DNA of 64,000 bases, from contig NZ_JBLFBO010000010.1 of assembly GCF_047338595.1 (NCBI RefSeq), forward strand, positions 44,029-108,028, in the 5' to 3' direction. Shown piece by piece: positions 1-8,813 of the stretch. Made by a program: the position numbers and the translations under genes. The notes beneath the pieces were generated by a model. The model was not told where the DNA came from. It did not search any database and was given only the letters and a program-made list of their open reading frames with translations. Each line of letters opens with the position of its first letter. Position 1 is the first letter of the stretch. The stretch comes from Nitrospira_D sp019636945 (GTDB lineage Bacteria; Nitrospirota; Nitrospiria; Nitrospirales; Nitrospiraceae).

Positions 1-951
1 TCCATGGAGCTGGGGGGCACGGTGGGTGAGAGCGACGTCACGGAGAACGCAGCCGATTCTGCGCAAGCTCACGCTGTGATTCAACCCTCATCATCCGGTG
101 GGACCATTTCATCTTCCGACCACAATATTGTCCGGCTTGCCCAAACCCATGACGGGAAGCTATTGCCGGGGAATCAATTCGATCGCAACGTGGCTGCGCT
201 TGATCGAGGGGAGTCCGGTGTCGTCCATCATTCACCGGACAATCAGCCGCCTCTCCTTGTGCTTGCTCAGGAGGATCAGGGAGAAACCGGTCCAAGGACT
301 CAAGGGATCAACCCTCATGGACAGTCGCTCATTGTTGATCAGAAAGAGCTGTTCAGCCAGTCAGGGCATGAACATGATGGTCGGCAGCAGGGCGATCCTG
401 AGCCCAAGCTGTTTCAGAGGATGGCTATTGACCTTCCATCCATGAACGGCCGCACAACGGAACCGTATGCGGCTGTCGCGCAAAGTCAGACCATTTCCAT
501 ACCAACGGCACCTGCTCCAACTGTGAGTGTGCCGCCGGCGCAGCCAGTCTCCCACGTGCCTGACGTGACTCCGACACCGACGCATTCACTCTTACGATCA
601 GTGGTGTTGGAGGTGGCTCAACCGGAGTTGGGGCATGTCAACATCCGCGTGGCCATGATGAATGAGTCTGTTCACGCCCATTTCTCGACGGATCGGGTGG
701 AGGTTGGCCAGTTCCTGATCAACGGACAGGACAGACTGCAAACATCGCTTCAAGCGAACGGACTCGACATGGGACAGTTTCGAGTGGATATCGATCGCCA
801 GAGTGGTGGGCGGTCGTTCCAACAGGGATTGTTTCATGAACAGGGACGGTCCGGACATCAAGGATCCCAGGGGGACACTCGAGAGCAGGCTCACGGGTGG
901 TCGGATGAACGGTACCGTCCACTCCAGGGACGGCTGAACGTGGTGGCGTAA
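1..951 (+). CDS. fliK: Flagellar hook-length control protein FliK, C-terminal part
   Basis: FliK measures hook length during export and switches the export gate from hook to filament substrates. The frame is open to the left edge; the first ATG inside is at 4, but the gene probably begins upstream, since FliK proteins are usually longer than the 316 codons seen. The first 190 residues are low-complexity, rich in Q, S, G and P, as expected for the ruler part. Residues about 195-280 look like the conserved C-terminal domain (PF02120): an LxxVxLEVAQPELGHVNIRV-like stretch, then a segment ending in LQANGLDMGQFRVDI. It is followed after 18 nt by flgD, the usual order. Identity rests on the domain and the neighbours. 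Confidence 0.85.
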   Translation, partial: SMELGGTVGESDVTENAADSAQAHAVIQPSSSGGTISSSDHNIVRLAQTHDGKLLPGNQFDRNVAALDRGESGVVHHSPDNQPPLLVLAQEDQGETGPRTQGINPHGQSLIVDQKELFSQSGHEHDGRQQGDPEPKLFQRMAIDLPSMNGRTTEPYAAVAQSQTISIPTAPAPTVSVPPAQPVSHVPDVTPTPTHSLLRSVVLEVAQPELGHVNIRVAMMNESVHAHFSTDRVEVGQFLINGQDRLQTSLQANGLDMGQFRVDIDRQSGGRSFQQGLFHEQGRSGHQGSQGDTREQAHGWSDERYRPLQGRLNVVA

Positions 952-969
952 GCCTAAGGGAGATTTTAC

Positions 970-1623
970 ATGATCGATGTTGCAGGACTGAGCACAACCG
1001 GGACCACGTCCACGCCTGAAAAAACTGGGCCGCGAGCGTTGGGACAGGATGACTTCCTTAAACTGCTGGTCACGCAGCTGAAGAATCAAGACCCGTTGAA
1101 TCCGACCGACAATACCGAGTTTGTCTCGCAGCTCGCGCAGTTCAGCCAGCTCGAACAGAGTGCCAAACAAGCGCAGTTGCTGCAGCAGAGCCTCGACGCG
1201 CAAACGGCGTCCTTGCAATTCACACTGCTTCCCATGATCGGCCGCACGGTGACGATCGGTCACCCGTTGATTCAGCTGGGAGAGGGACCAGCCACGTTCG
1301 GCTATTCACTGGAGAAGAATGCTGCGAAAGTTCTCATCAGCGTTCAGAATGCGGATGGACAAGTCATACGGACTCTGGAGCATCGTGATCGGCTGGCCGG
1401 ACCGCAGGCTGCTGAGTGGGATGGAAAGAACCAGGATGGCGTGCGGATGCCCAAGGGCCTGTATCGGTATGTCATTTCCGCAGCAGACAGGGAAGGAAAG
1501 TCAGTGAACGTGGAGGGGCGTGCCAGCCTCACGGTGTCCGGTGTACGCATGGAGCAAGGGCAGGCGAAGCTCCTGGTCGGCGATTTAGCGATTGATCCGT
1601 CCGATATTGTTGAGCTGCGATAA
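970..1623 (+). CDS. flgD: Flagellar hook capping (assembly scaffold) protein FlgD
   Basis: FlgD forms the cap under which hook subunits polymerise and is later replaced by FlgK. The 217-residue product shows the family N-terminal signature LGQDDFLKLLVTQLKNQDP at about residues 19-37, with NPTDNTEFVSQLAQFSQLEQ following. The C-terminal half resembles the FlgD Ig-like/tudor fold, with WDGKNQDGVRMPKGLYRY near residues 150-167. Length is normal (E. coli FlgD has 231 residues). The ATG at 970 is preceded by GGGAG. It lies between fliK and flgE, 20 nt before flgE, so all three are probably co-transcribed. Confidence 0.97.
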   Translation: MIDVAGLSTTGTTSTPEKTGPRALGQDDFLKLLVTQLKNQDPLNPTDNTEFVSQLAQFSQLEQSAKQAQLLQQSLDAQTASLQFTLLPMIGRTVTIGHPLIQLGEGPATFGYSLEKNAAKVLISVQNADGQVIRTLEHRDRLAGPQAAEWDGKNQDGVRMPKGLYRYVISAADREGKSVNVEGRASLTVSGVRMEQGQAKLLVGDLAIDPSDIVELR

Positions 1624-1643
1624 CAAAGAGGAGGATTGTACCG

Positions 1644-3002
1644 ATGGGAATTCTGTCGTCGCTTTTTACGGGCGTCAGCGGGCTGAACGCAAACGGCAAT
1701 GCGCTATCGGTCGTGGGAAATAATATTGCGAACCTGAGTACGGTGGGGTTCAAATCCAGCCGTTCTGTCTTTGCCGACCTGATCAGTTCTTCACTGGGAG
1801 GGGCGGGTGGAGCGATTCAGACCGGTCTGGGGGTCGCGCTCAACGGAGTGCAGGGGAACTTCAGTCAAGGGTCACTCAGTACCACGAGCAACGCATTGGA
1901 TTTGGCCGTAGACGGCAACGGATTTTTTGTGCTTCGCGACACAGCCGGGGCGGCGTTTTATTCTCGAGCGGGGCAGTTTCATTTGAATTCGCAAAACCAG
2001 ATCGTTGATCCAAGCGGATTTCTGCTCCAGGGTTTCCAGGTCAACACCAGCGGGTTGATCACAGCCAGCATCAGTGGCGTGACGCTTCCGACGACCACGG
2101 CTCCACCAAATCCGACCAGCAGCGTCGATATCGGCGCCAATCTCAATTCACAATCGACGGCCAGTACGTTCTCTCTCGCGGATCCGGCCGGGACGTCTCA
2201 GTTCTCCTCGTCGATCACCGTCTATGATTCCGTGGGCAACAGTCATCTCCTGACGAGTTATTTTACGAAGACGGCGGCGAATACGTGGACGTACAACGTG
2301 GTTGGCAGCACGAACGAAATCGTCACGGGTAATTATCATACATCGAATGTGAATACCTCGCTCGGACTGGTGCGGTTAGCCTCGGGGACGTTGACCTTTA
2401 ACACCTCAGGCGCACTGGACACGGAGAGTGTCGTGACGAGCTACGATAGCGGCACGGCTGGAGGCACGGCCGGAAGTACTGTCGGGCAATCGCAAATCGA
2501 TTTTGTCGGCGCGACTGGTGATCAGGCGATCAGCTTCAACTTCGGCACAAGTGTGACGACCGACGGGGGAACCGGCATGAATTTGACCACTCAGTTCGGC
2601 GCCGCCTCAGGGCTCGTTCAGCAATCTCAAAATGGATTCGGCGCCGGAGCCCTGCAGACGTTCAGCGTGGAGACCAACGGAATGATCAATGGGCGATTCT
2701 CGAATGGGCAGGTCCGGCCGTTGGCCCAGTTGGCGTTGGCACGATTCCCTGATCCGCTTGGTCTTGTGCGAACCGGGAAAAACACATTTGCCGAATCCGG
2801 CACTTCGGGACAACCATTGATCGGGGCAGCCACATCTGCAGGCCTCGGGAGAGTGCTTGCCAACACGCTTGAGTTGTCCAATGTTGATCTGGGGGAAAGT
2901 TTCATTGAGATGATTGCAGCCCAACGAGGGTTCCAGGCGAATTCGAGAGTCATCACAACTTCGGATGAGGTGCTTCAGGAGTTGGTGAACTTGAAACGAT
3001 AA
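1644..3002 (+). CDS. flgE: Flagellar hook protein FlgE
   Basis: This is the structural subunit of the hook, exported through the flagellar type III gate. The 452-residue product has the N-terminal rod/hook signature (LNANGNALSVVGNNIANLST, about residues 14-33) and the matching C-terminal helix with NVDLGESFIEMIAAQRGFQA and VLQELVNLKR at the end. The middle (about residues 90-370) is Ser/Thr/Gly-rich, like the exposed hook domains. The start has the strong site AGAGGAGG about 8 nt upstream. Two GC-rich hairpins follow the stop, and the next gene has its own promoter, so the fliK-flgD-flgE unit probably ends here. Confidence 0.97.
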   Translation: MGILSSLFTGVSGLNANGNALSVVGNNIANLSTVGFKSSRSVFADLISSSLGGAGGAIQTGLGVALNGVQGNFSQGSLSTTSNALDLAVDGNGFFVLRDTAGAAFYSRAGQFHLNSQNQIVDPSGFLLQGFQVNTSGLITASISGVTLPTTTAPPNPTSSVDIGANLNSQSTASTFSLADPAGTSQFSSSITVYDSVGNSHLLTSYFTKTAANTWTYNVVGSTNEIVTGNYHTSNVNTSLGLVRLASGTLTFNTSGALDTESVVTSYDSGTAGGTAGSTVGQSQIDFVGATGDQAISFNFGTSVTTDGGTGMNLTTQFGAASGLVQQSQNGFGAGALQTFSVETNGMINGRFSNGQVRPLAQLALARFPDPLGLVRTGKNTFAESGTSGQPLIGAATSAGLGRVLANTLELSNVDLGESFIEMIAAQRGFQANSRVITTSDEVLQELVNLKR

Positions 3003-3016
3003 GTGCATCGGTTGTA

Positions 3017-3074
3017 GCCCGGGAGGAACATTCTTCCCGGGCCGCGTTCCAAGCCCCCCAGACCTACGGGGGCT
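3017..3074 (+). terminator. Tandem hairpins after flgE
   Basis: Two perfect or nearly perfect dyads follow the flgE stop: 3017-3028 pairs with 3031-3042 (12 bp, one G-T pair), and 3052-3058 pairs with 3068-3074 (7 bp). Neither has a T-run, so a Rho-independent role is uncertain. They sit between flgE and an independent promoter, where termination or attenuation would make sense. Confidence 0.4.
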
Positions 3075-3241
3075 ACGGTTCCCTTCCTCATCTCTTCTCA
3101 CCACGTCAGTTTCTTGACGGTGTCAATGACTTGCCTGACGGTACCTGGGGAAGGTGTCGGCGATCAGGCCTCCCGCTGATAAAACGCCTGTCAAATACAT
3201 CTATTATGGGGAACCGTAATCGGCAGCCACCAACGGCTCAA

Positions 3242-3257
3242 TGGCATATGCATTGCA
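3242..3257 (+). promoter_or_regulatory. Sigma-54 (RpoN) type promoter for the fliL operon
   Basis: The bases TGGCATATGCATTGCA match the sigma-54 consensus TGGCAC-N5-TTGCW at all but one defined position. The invariant GG (3243-3244) and GC (3255-3256) are 12 bp apart, as required. The predicted start near 3267-3269 leaves a leader of about 30 nt before the fliL ATG at 3297. Flagellar export and motor genes under sigma-54 control are established in several diderm lineages. The rest of the 294-nt gap between flgE and fliL holds the two hairpins and no credible gene. Confidence 0.72.
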
Positions 3258-3296
3258 GTTGCTTCACGAAGGCGATGAGGCCTTCAAGGAGGAGCT

Positions 3297-3848
3297 ATGG
3301 CAGATGCAGCCGAGACGGACGACAAAACCGCGGGAGCGGCCCTTGCTCCGGCATTCCCGATCAAGTTGCTCATTATCGTGTCGGTGATTGCCCTCCTGTT
3401 CGGTGTGGGAGGAGCGGTCGTCGCCGTCAAGTTCTTCGGCGGATCCGATAAAAACGCAGAACATGCCGAGGAACACAAGACCGAGGCCGTGGCGAAGTCC
3501 GATGCGCAAGGCGGAGCGAGTGGAAAAGCAGGACAGACTGCCGCCCCGGGAGTCATGTTCGACCTGGATCCGTTTATTGTGAATCTCGCCGACGTGCCGG
3601 ACGTGCGTTACTTGAAGCTGACCGTCAAGCTTGAGGTCGACAGTGAGGCGGTGTCTGCCGATCTCTCAGCACGGGTTCCCCAGGTCCGCGACGCCGTCCT
3701 TGTATTGCTCAGTAGCAAGGATGTGAATGCGGTGAGAACCACTCAAGGGAAATTTCAATTGCGCGATGAGATTACGCAACGGATCAATGGGCTGCTTCCC
3801 AAGCCTGGAGTGCGGTCCGCATATTTCACGGATTTCGTCGTTCAGTAG
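3297..3848 (+). CDS. fliL: Flagellar basal body-associated protein FliL
   Basis: FliL is an inner-membrane protein that surrounds the stator units and supports torque or stator activity. The 183-residue product has a short cytoplasmic N-terminus, one membrane segment (about residues 23-47, IKLLIIVSVIALLFGVGGA onward), a charged Ala/Lys/Glu linker, and a periplasmic FliL domain (about residues 80-183) with FDLDPFIVNLADVPDVRYLK. The ATG follows AAGGAGGA directly. It is the first gene of the fliL-to-fliQ run and lies 11 nt before fliM. Confidence 0.95.
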   Translation: MADAAETDDKTAGAALAPAFPIKLLIIVSVIALLFGVGGAVVAVKFFGGSDKNAEHAEEHKTEAVAKSDAQGGASGKAGQTAAPGVMFDLDPFIVNLADVPDVRYLKLTVKLEVDSEAVSADLSARVPQVRDAVLVLLSSKDVNAVRTTQGKFQLRDEITQRINGLLPKPGVRSAYFTDFVVQ

Positions 3849-3859
3849 AGATCGCCCGC

Positions 3860-4834
3860 ATGGAAAAAATCCTGTCACAAGACGAAATTGATGCACTCTT
3901 AAAGGGAGTGGTCTCGGGAGAAGTCGACACGGCTCCCAAAGACAATGAAACGGCTGCAAAGGGAGTTGCGCAATACGACCTCTTCAATCAGGAGCGGATC
4001 ATTCGCGGGCGAATGCCCACGATGGAAATGATCAATGACCGGTTTATCCGCCGGCAATCCGTTGCCTGGACCAATATGTTTCATGACGCCATTGATTTTG
4101 TGGTGGTCGGGACCCAAGTGATCAAGTTCGGTGAATTTCTCAAGAAAATCCCGCAGCCTTCTTCGCTGAATGTGTTTCATATGTCCCCCCTGCGCGGTAG
4201 TGCGCTGTATGTGATGGATGCCTTTCTCGTCTACTTGATCATCGATTACTTCTTTGGGGGCAAGGGGCAAACTCACGTAAAACCGGAAGGCCGGGACTTT
4301 ACCCCGGTGCAGTTACGCGTGATCAAAAAACTCCTGCTGCAGGCGTTGGTCGATCTCGAAAAAGCATGGCACGCTGTCGCGCCTGTGAAGGTGGAATATG
4401 TGCGGTCGGAAAGTAACCCGCAGTTCGCGATGGTGGTAACGTCCTCCGAGATCGTGATGGTCGTCACGTTGCAGGTTGTTCTGGGGGAAACCGCCCGTGA
4501 GCTCTACATCGTGTATCCGTACGCCATGCTCGAACCGATCAAAGAAAAGTTGTATTCCGGCCTGGTCTCCGACCAAGTCGATCAGAACGGAGACTGGAGT
4601 CAACGATTCCGGGAGCGCTTGCAGGAATGTCAGCTGCCGCTCGCGGTTCGGTTGGGAACCGCCACGGTGACTGTCAAGGATGTGCTCAATTTCGCCCCCG
4701 GGGATGTCGTGTTACTGAATCAGCGACCGGGTGATCCACTCGATTGTTTTATCGAAGGGTACCATAAATTCCAGGGTAGTCCCGGGGTCTACAAGGGCAA
4801 TCACGCATGTCGCGTGACTAAAGTGTTGACGTAA
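3860..4834 (+). CDS. fliM: Flagellar motor switch protein FliM
   Basis: FliM is the C-ring protein that binds CheY-P and reverses rotation. The N-terminus MEKILSQDEIDALLKG is the conserved CheY-P-binding peptide. The CheC-like middle domain spans about residues 45-230, with the GGKG motif in DYFFGGKGQ. The C-terminal SpoA domain (about 250-324) contains PLAVRLGTATVTVKDVLNF. At 324 residues it has the usual length. It is followed by fliN after 25 nt, the standard switch-gene order, and the presence of cheY and cheZ at 60.9-61.9 kb fits a CheY-controlled switch. Confidence 0.97.
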   Translation: MEKILSQDEIDALLKGVVSGEVDTAPKDNETAAKGVAQYDLFNQERIIRGRMPTMEMINDRFIRRQSVAWTNMFHDAIDFVVVGTQVIKFGEFLKKIPQPSSLNVFHMSPLRGSALYVMDAFLVYLIIDYFFGGKGQTHVKPEGRDFTPVQLRVIKKLLLQALVDLEKAWHAVAPVKVEYVRSESNPQFAMVVTSSEIVMVVTLQVVLGETARELYIVYPYAMLEPIKEKLYSGLVSDQVDQNGDWSQRFRERLQECQLPLAVRLGTATVTVKDVLNFAPGDVVLLNQRPGDPLDCFIEGYHKFQGSPGVYKGNHACRVTKVLT

Positions 4835-4859
4835 GCGGGACCGGAGGACGCGAATAACT

Positions 4860-5228
4860 ATGGCCGAATCAGAATCCACGACACCTCGTGATTCCCAGTC
4901 CGGTGGAGGGACGTCTCCACAGCTCGCATCGTTTCCGCCTGTTCAGAATTCAGAAACCGGCGGCAGCTCGAAGAATATCGATTTTATTCTGGATATTCCG
5001 ATGAATGTCGCGGTGTATGTTGGATCCACCAAAATGGCGATCCGTGATCTCCTGCAGCTGGCGCAAGGGTCTGTCATTGAGCTGGATAAGTTGGCAGGCG
5101 AACCGATGGAGGTAATGGTGAACAACAAACTCGTTGCGCGCGGCGAGGTCGTCGTGGTGAACGAAAAGTTCGGTATTCGGTTGACCGACGTGGTCAGTGC
5201 GGCCGAGCGTGTTCAGCAGCTTCGGTAA
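4860..5228 (+). CDS. fliN: Flagellar motor switch protein FliN
   Basis: FliN forms the lower C-ring with FliM and docks FliH during export. The 122-residue product has a 40-residue polar, Ser/Gly-rich leader and then the SpoA domain: NIDFILDIPMNVAVYVGSTK, LLQLAQGSVIELDKLAGEP and ARGEVVVVNEKFGIRLTDVV. This is the single-domain FliN form, not a CheC-fused FliY. GGAGG lies 12 nt before the ATG, slightly distant. Confidence 0.96.
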   Translation: MAESESTTPRDSQSGGGTSPQLASFPPVQNSETGGSSKNIDFILDIPMNVAVYVGSTKMAIRDLLQLAQGSVIELDKLAGEPMEVMVNNKLVARGEVVVVNEKFGIRLTDVVSAAERVQQLR

Positions 5229-5248
5229 GACAGTCACAGGGAGAGCGC

Positions 5249-5656
5249 GTGATCGACGTATGGGACAGCCTGATCAGAACCGTTTCGGCGCTTGCCGTGG
5301 TGTTGGTGTGTATCGGCATCGCGGCATTCGTGGCCCGTCGGGTGATGGGACCACGGGCGGGGAATTCCAGTGGCCGGCCGCTGGTTCAGGTGTTAGCGAG
5401 CGGGTATCTTGCTCCGCGCAAGACGATTAGTTTGGTGGATGTCGCCGGCGAGTATCTGATCGTGGGCGCAACGGCAACCGATCTCGTTCCTTTGGGACGG
5501 ATTACCAATACGGCACATCTCCGTGAAGTGCTCGGAATGCCAGCTCAGACGCCTCCCTCCGGGGTGACATCTACCCCAGAGGCCGATGTGGCGGCATGGC
5601 TTCAACGACAACCGCTCCGTTGGGCTGATCATGACAAGGAACAGCATGGCCACTGA
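5249..5656 (+). CDS. fliO: Flagellar biosynthetic protein FliO
   Basis: FliO helps assemble the FliP pore of the export gate. The 135-residue product has one N-terminal membrane segment (about residues 9-30, VSALAVVLVCIGIAAFVARR) and a small cytoplasmic domain with the FliO pattern VQVLASGYLAPRKTISLVDV and YLIVGATATDLVPLGRI. I chose the GTG start because it has AGGGAGA at good spacing and leaves the whole membrane segment. The 3' end overlaps the start of fliP. FliO is poorly conserved, so position between fliN and fliP adds weight. Confidence 0.9.
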   Translation: MIDVWDSLIRTVSALAVVLVCIGIAAFVARRVMGPRAGNSSGRPLVQVLASGYLAPRKTISLVDVAGEYLIVGATATDLVPLGRITNTAHLREVLGMPAQTPPSGVTSTPEADVAAWLQRQPLRWADHDKEQHGH

Positions 5657-6413
5657 CCGCGTTCATTCACGACTCGTTGGCTGGGCGATTGTCGTCGCGG
5701 TGGGGATATTGCTTCTGGCATCGGCAGCGGAGGCAGCCTCAAACGGCCCGTCTGTCAGTATCGATTTGGGTGCCGGTGGCCCAAAGCAAATGGCCGTCGT
5801 CATCCAGATTCTGATCCTGTTGACGGTGCTCTCATTGGCGCCGGCCTTATTCATCATGGTCACGTCGTTTACCAGGATCGTTATTGTCTTGGCCTTCCTG
5901 CGGCAGGCGCTCGGCACACAAGCGGTGCCTCCCAATCAAGTGTTGTTGTCCTTAGCCCTGTTCCTGACGATGTTCATCATGGCGCCGGTCGGACAGTCTG
6001 TCTACACCAACGCGTTGCAGCCGTTGCTCGCCGAACAGATCTCCTACGAGGATGCCTGGAAGAAGGGGATTGAGCCGGTTCGTGGGTTCATGTTGAAACA
6101 AGTGCGGGACAAGGACCTTGAGTTGTTCATTCAGCTGAGTCACATTCCCAAGCCCGATCGGGTTGAAGACGTTCCGACCCATGCCATCATTCCTGCATTT
6201 ATTCTGAGTGAGTTGCGAATCGCCTTTCAGATCGGGTTCTTGATCTACATTCCATTTCTGATCGTCGACATGGTCGTCGCGAGCATTCTGATGTCGATGG
6301 GTATGATGCTCCTGCCTCCGGTCGTCATTTCCCTCCCGTTCAAGTTAATTCTATTCGTGCTGGCTGACGGCTGGTATCTCGTCGTCGGCTCGATGGTGCG
6401 CAGTTTTCAATGA
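5646..6413 (+). CDS. fliP: Flagellar type III export pore protein FliP
   Basis: FliP forms the core of the FliP5Q4R1 export pore. The start at 5646 (AAGGA 5 nt upstream) gives a 255-residue protein overlapping fliO by 11 nt; an ATG at 5631 and further upstream starts are possible. Residues 1-30 look like a cleavable signal peptide ending in ASAAEA. The family signatures follow: TSFTRIVIVLAFLRQALGTQ, PNQVLLSLALFLTMFIMAPV, and the C-terminal FQIGFLIYIPFLIVDMVVAS with SMGMMLLPPVVISLPFKL. Confidence 0.97.
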   Translation: MATDRVHSRLVGWAIVVAVGILLLASAAEAASNGPSVSIDLGAGGPKQMAVVIQILILLTVLSLAPALFIMVTSFTRIVIVLAFLRQALGTQAVPPNQVLLSLALFLTMFIMAPVGQSVYTNALQPLLAEQISYEDAWKKGIEPVRGFMLKQVRDKDLELFIQLSHIPKPDRVEDVPTHAIIPAFILSELRIAFQIGFLIYIPFLIVDMVVASILMSMGMMLLPPVVISLPFKLILFVLADGWYLVVGSMVRSFQ

Positions 6414-6503
6414 TTCCATGATCGTGCGAGCGGCTAAGACAACGGGAGTTGTGTGGGATTCGGCTGGCAACGACTCGAAACACGGGTGAGAGGAGGGCAG
6501 TCG

Positions 6504-6773
6504 ATGACACCTGAAATCGTCACGGAATTGGGCAGGCAGGCGTTGGAAACCACATTACTCGTGTCGGCTCCGATCTTAGGACTGAGTCTGCTCGTCGGTC
6601 TGATCATCAGTGCGTTCCAGGCTATGACGCAGCTGAATGAGGCCACGCTGACATTCGTTCCAAAAGTATTGGCACTCTTCGGAGCGCTCTTGGTGTTTCT
6701 CCCCTGGATGTTGAACATCATGACGACCTTTATGGCGAATCTGCTGATGAACATTCCGAACTACGTGCGCTAG
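6504..6773 (+). CDS. fliQ: Flagellar export pore protein FliQ
   Basis: FliQ is a two-helix membrane protein that clasps the outside of the FliP-FliR export pore. I chose the ATG at 6504, behind GAGGAGGG, because it gives the standard 89-residue length and the conserved N-terminus with VTELGRQALETTLLVSAPIL. The second half reads LNEATLTFVPKVLALFGALL, then a second membrane helix. A 160-nt gap containing a large palindrome separates it from fliR, although the two are usually adjacent. Confidence 0.95.
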   Translation: MTPEIVTELGRQALETTLLVSAPILGLSLLVGLIISAFQAMTQLNEATLTFVPKVLALFGALLVFLPWMLNIMTTFMANLLMNIPNYVR

Positions 6774-6830
6774 CTCGTTGGATTTATGAATGTAGCTGCT
6801 ACGAATGACAATGTGCGGCCGCGACGATAT

Positions 6831-6911
6831 ACGTCATGCGTGAAACGTGAAGCGTATCTCGTTTCCGAATTCGAGCGCTTCACGTCTCACGCTTCACGAA
6901 CCGTCATGACG
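6831..6911. repeat. Large intergenic palindrome between fliQ and fliR (GTGAAACGTGAAGCG type)
   Basis: Arms 6838-6854 and 6876-6892 are inverted copies over 17 bp with a single mismatch. CTCG/CGAG inside the loop (6857-6860 with 6872-6875) and CGTCAT/ATGACG outside (6832-6837 with 6906-6911) extend the dyad. The whole fliQ-fliR gap (6774-6932) otherwise holds nothing. Its arms resemble gap sequences at 15.4, 25.3, 51.5, 61.9 and 62.8 kb, suggesting a dispersed repeat family. Confidence 0.75.
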
Positions 6912-6932
6912 AGTGTCGGCTAGGAAAAAACG

Positions 6933-7721
6933 ATGGCGTTAACACAGACCATTCAGCTGCTCCTTCCCGAGTTTCAAGCATTCCTGGTGCTCATTTCTCG
7001 AATTGGAGGGCTTCTCGCGGCCTTGCCGGTGCTGAGCGGGCACTCGGTTCCGTTGAAAGTCAAAGGCGCATTGGTTCTGTCGTTGGGAGTGCTGTTGGCT
7101 CCGCTCATCCATCTTCCGCCTGTGCCTTACGATCCCCTGGTGCTGGCCGCCGGGCTGCTCAGCGAATTGGTGATCGGACTGGCCATTGGGTTGGCTGTCC
7201 GGCTGTTTTTTGGCGCATTTGAGGTGGCGGGAGAAATGATCGGCGTTCAAATGGGCTTCGGTGTTGTCCAGCTCCTTGATCCCACCACGTCTCGCCAGAC
7301 ACCGCTTATGGCGCAGTACTTTACGCTCCTTGCGTCCCTTGTTCTGCTCTCATTGAACGCGCACATGCTCATCGTGGCCACAATCCTGTCCAGCTACGAA
7401 TCCATCCCGGCATTCGGGGCCGCTCTTCCGGCCGGAGCGGGAGATGAGGTCCTGCGTCTCTCTCAACACATGTTCATGGTGGGGCTCAAGCTTGCGGCTC
7501 CGGTGCTGGTCATCATTCTGGTGATCAACATTCTGCTCGCGATTCTTGGACGGGCAGTCAGTCAAATCAATGTGTTCGTGTTGAGCTTTCCCATTACGAT
7601 CGTGGGAGGATTGGCGGTGCTCAGCATTTCGATGCCCTTTACAGTGGAAGTTCTCATTCGCGAAATCGAACGATTACAGTTTACGATTTTCGGACTTTTG
7701 AAGGCACTGGGACATGGCTGA
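6933..7721 (+). CDS. fliR: Flagellar export pore protein FliR
   Basis: FliR is the single-copy membrane subunit of the export pore and contacts FlhB. The 262-residue product is almost wholly hydrophobic with about six membrane segments. Family features visible are FLVLISRIGGLLAALPVLSG, ELVIGLAIGLAVRLFFGAFE and AGEMIGVQMGFGVVQLLDPT. AGGA precedes the ATG. The 3' end overlaps flhB by 8 nt, implying translational coupling with its functional partner. Confidence 0.97.
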   Translation: MALTQTIQLLLPEFQAFLVLISRIGGLLAALPVLSGHSVPLKVKGALVLSLGVLLAPLIHLPPVPYDPLVLAAGLLSELVIGLAIGLAVRLFFGAFEVAGEMIGVQMGFGVVQLLDPTTSRQTPLMAQYFTLLASLVLLSLNAHMLIVATILSSYESIPAFGAALPAGAGDEVLRLSQHMFMVGLKLAAPVLVIILVINILLAILGRAVSQINVFVLSFPITIVGGLAVLSISMPFTVEVLIREIERLQFTIFGLLKALGHG

Positions 7722-8790
7722 GGACAGGGGAAATAAAACAGAACCGGCGACCCCCAAGCGCAAGGAGGAGGCGCGGAAACAAGGACAAGTCGCCGTGAGT
7801 CGCGACGTCTCCACGGCGGCGGTGCTCTTAGGGGGCGTCGGGTTGTTGGGTGCCATGTTGCCGGTGGGTCTTCTGAAAATGACGGAGATGACTCGTCAAG
7901 GTTTGACCCTCACGTTTCCCGGCGAATGGTACCGAAATATCTCGATCGAACAGGTCTACACAATTCTTATTCAGACCGGTGTGACGGTGGGTGTCTTGAG
8001 TCTTCCAATCGTGGCGGGAGTGCTTGTGCTGGGAAGTGTGGCGACGCTCCTCCAAACGGGTTTGTTGTGGCGAACGAATGCCTTTCAACTCGATTGGAGT
8101 CGAATCAGTCCGGCCAAAGGGTTCTCACGCCTGGCCTCGTTGCGTTCCGTTATGGAGCTCGTCAAGGGGCTGCTCAAAATCGCCATCATCACAGGAATCG
8201 GGCTGTGGGTCACCCGCCATGATGTGCTGCGGATTCCGGAGCTGATCCAGTTTGAGTTGAGCGGCGTGTTGCCGCTTGCGGGGAGTCTTGCGTTCAAGGT
8301 CGGGCTGGCGGTGTCGGGAGCGATCGCGGTGCTGGCTGTCTTTGACTATGCCTATCAGCGGTATGAATGGGAACGCAGTCTCCGTATGTCGAAGGAGGAG
8401 ATTAAAGAAGAACACAAAGCGGCGGAAGGCGATCCTCTGATTAAGAGTCGCGTACGAACTGTCCAGCGTGAGCTGGTGAAGAAGCGCATGCTGGCGGCCG
8501 TCAAAACCGCCGATGTTGTGATTACAAATCCCACGCACTTGGCCGTGGCTCTCAAGTACGACACCGCCACGATGGCGGCTCCGGTCGTGGTGGCGAAAGG
8601 TGCCGGTGTGATTGCGGAACGAATCAGGGAGTTGGCACGACATCATAGCGTGCCGGTCGTGGAGAATAAGTTCGTCGCCAGGACGTTATTCAGGCTGGTC
8701 GATATCGGGAAAGAAATTCCGAATGATCTGTATCGCGCTGTGGCGGAGATTCTGGCCTTTGTGTATCGGGCGCGAGGGGGCACGGCGTGA
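7714..8790 (+). CDS. flhB: Flagellar export switch protein FlhB
   Basis: FlhB controls substrate specificity of the flagellar export apparatus. The 358-residue product has the basic N-terminus (KTEPATPKRKEEARKQGQVA), four membrane segments to about residue 215, and a cytoplasmic domain with the autocleavage site N272-P273-T274-H275. An intact NPTH means it should self-cleave and respond to FliK, which lies at the left edge of the window. It overlaps fliR by 8 nt and is followed by flhA. Confidence 0.97.
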   Translation: MAEDRGNKTEPATPKRKEEARKQGQVAVSRDVSTAAVLLGGVGLLGAMLPVGLLKMTEMTRQGLTLTFPGEWYRNISIEQVYTILIQTGVTVGVLSLPIVAGVLVLGSVATLLQTGLLWRTNAFQLDWSRISPAKGFSRLASLRSVMELVKGLLKIAIITGIGLWVTRHDVLRIPELIQFELSGVLPLAGSLAFKVGLAVSGAIAVLAVFDYAYQRYEWERSLRMSKEEIKEEHKAAEGDPLIKSRVRTVQRELVKKRMLAAVKTADVVITNPTHLAVALKYDTATMAAPVVVAKGAGVIAERIRELARHHSVPVVENKFVARTLFRLVDIGKEIPNDLYRAVAEILAFVYRARGGTA

Positions 8791-8813
8791 GTCGGCCGTA
8801 GGCAGTATCCATT

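Noticed and set aside
3131..3451. 106-codon frame upstream of and overlapping fliL
   Set aside because: It spans the sigma-54 promoter and enters fliL in another frame; composition is unlike the neighbours.
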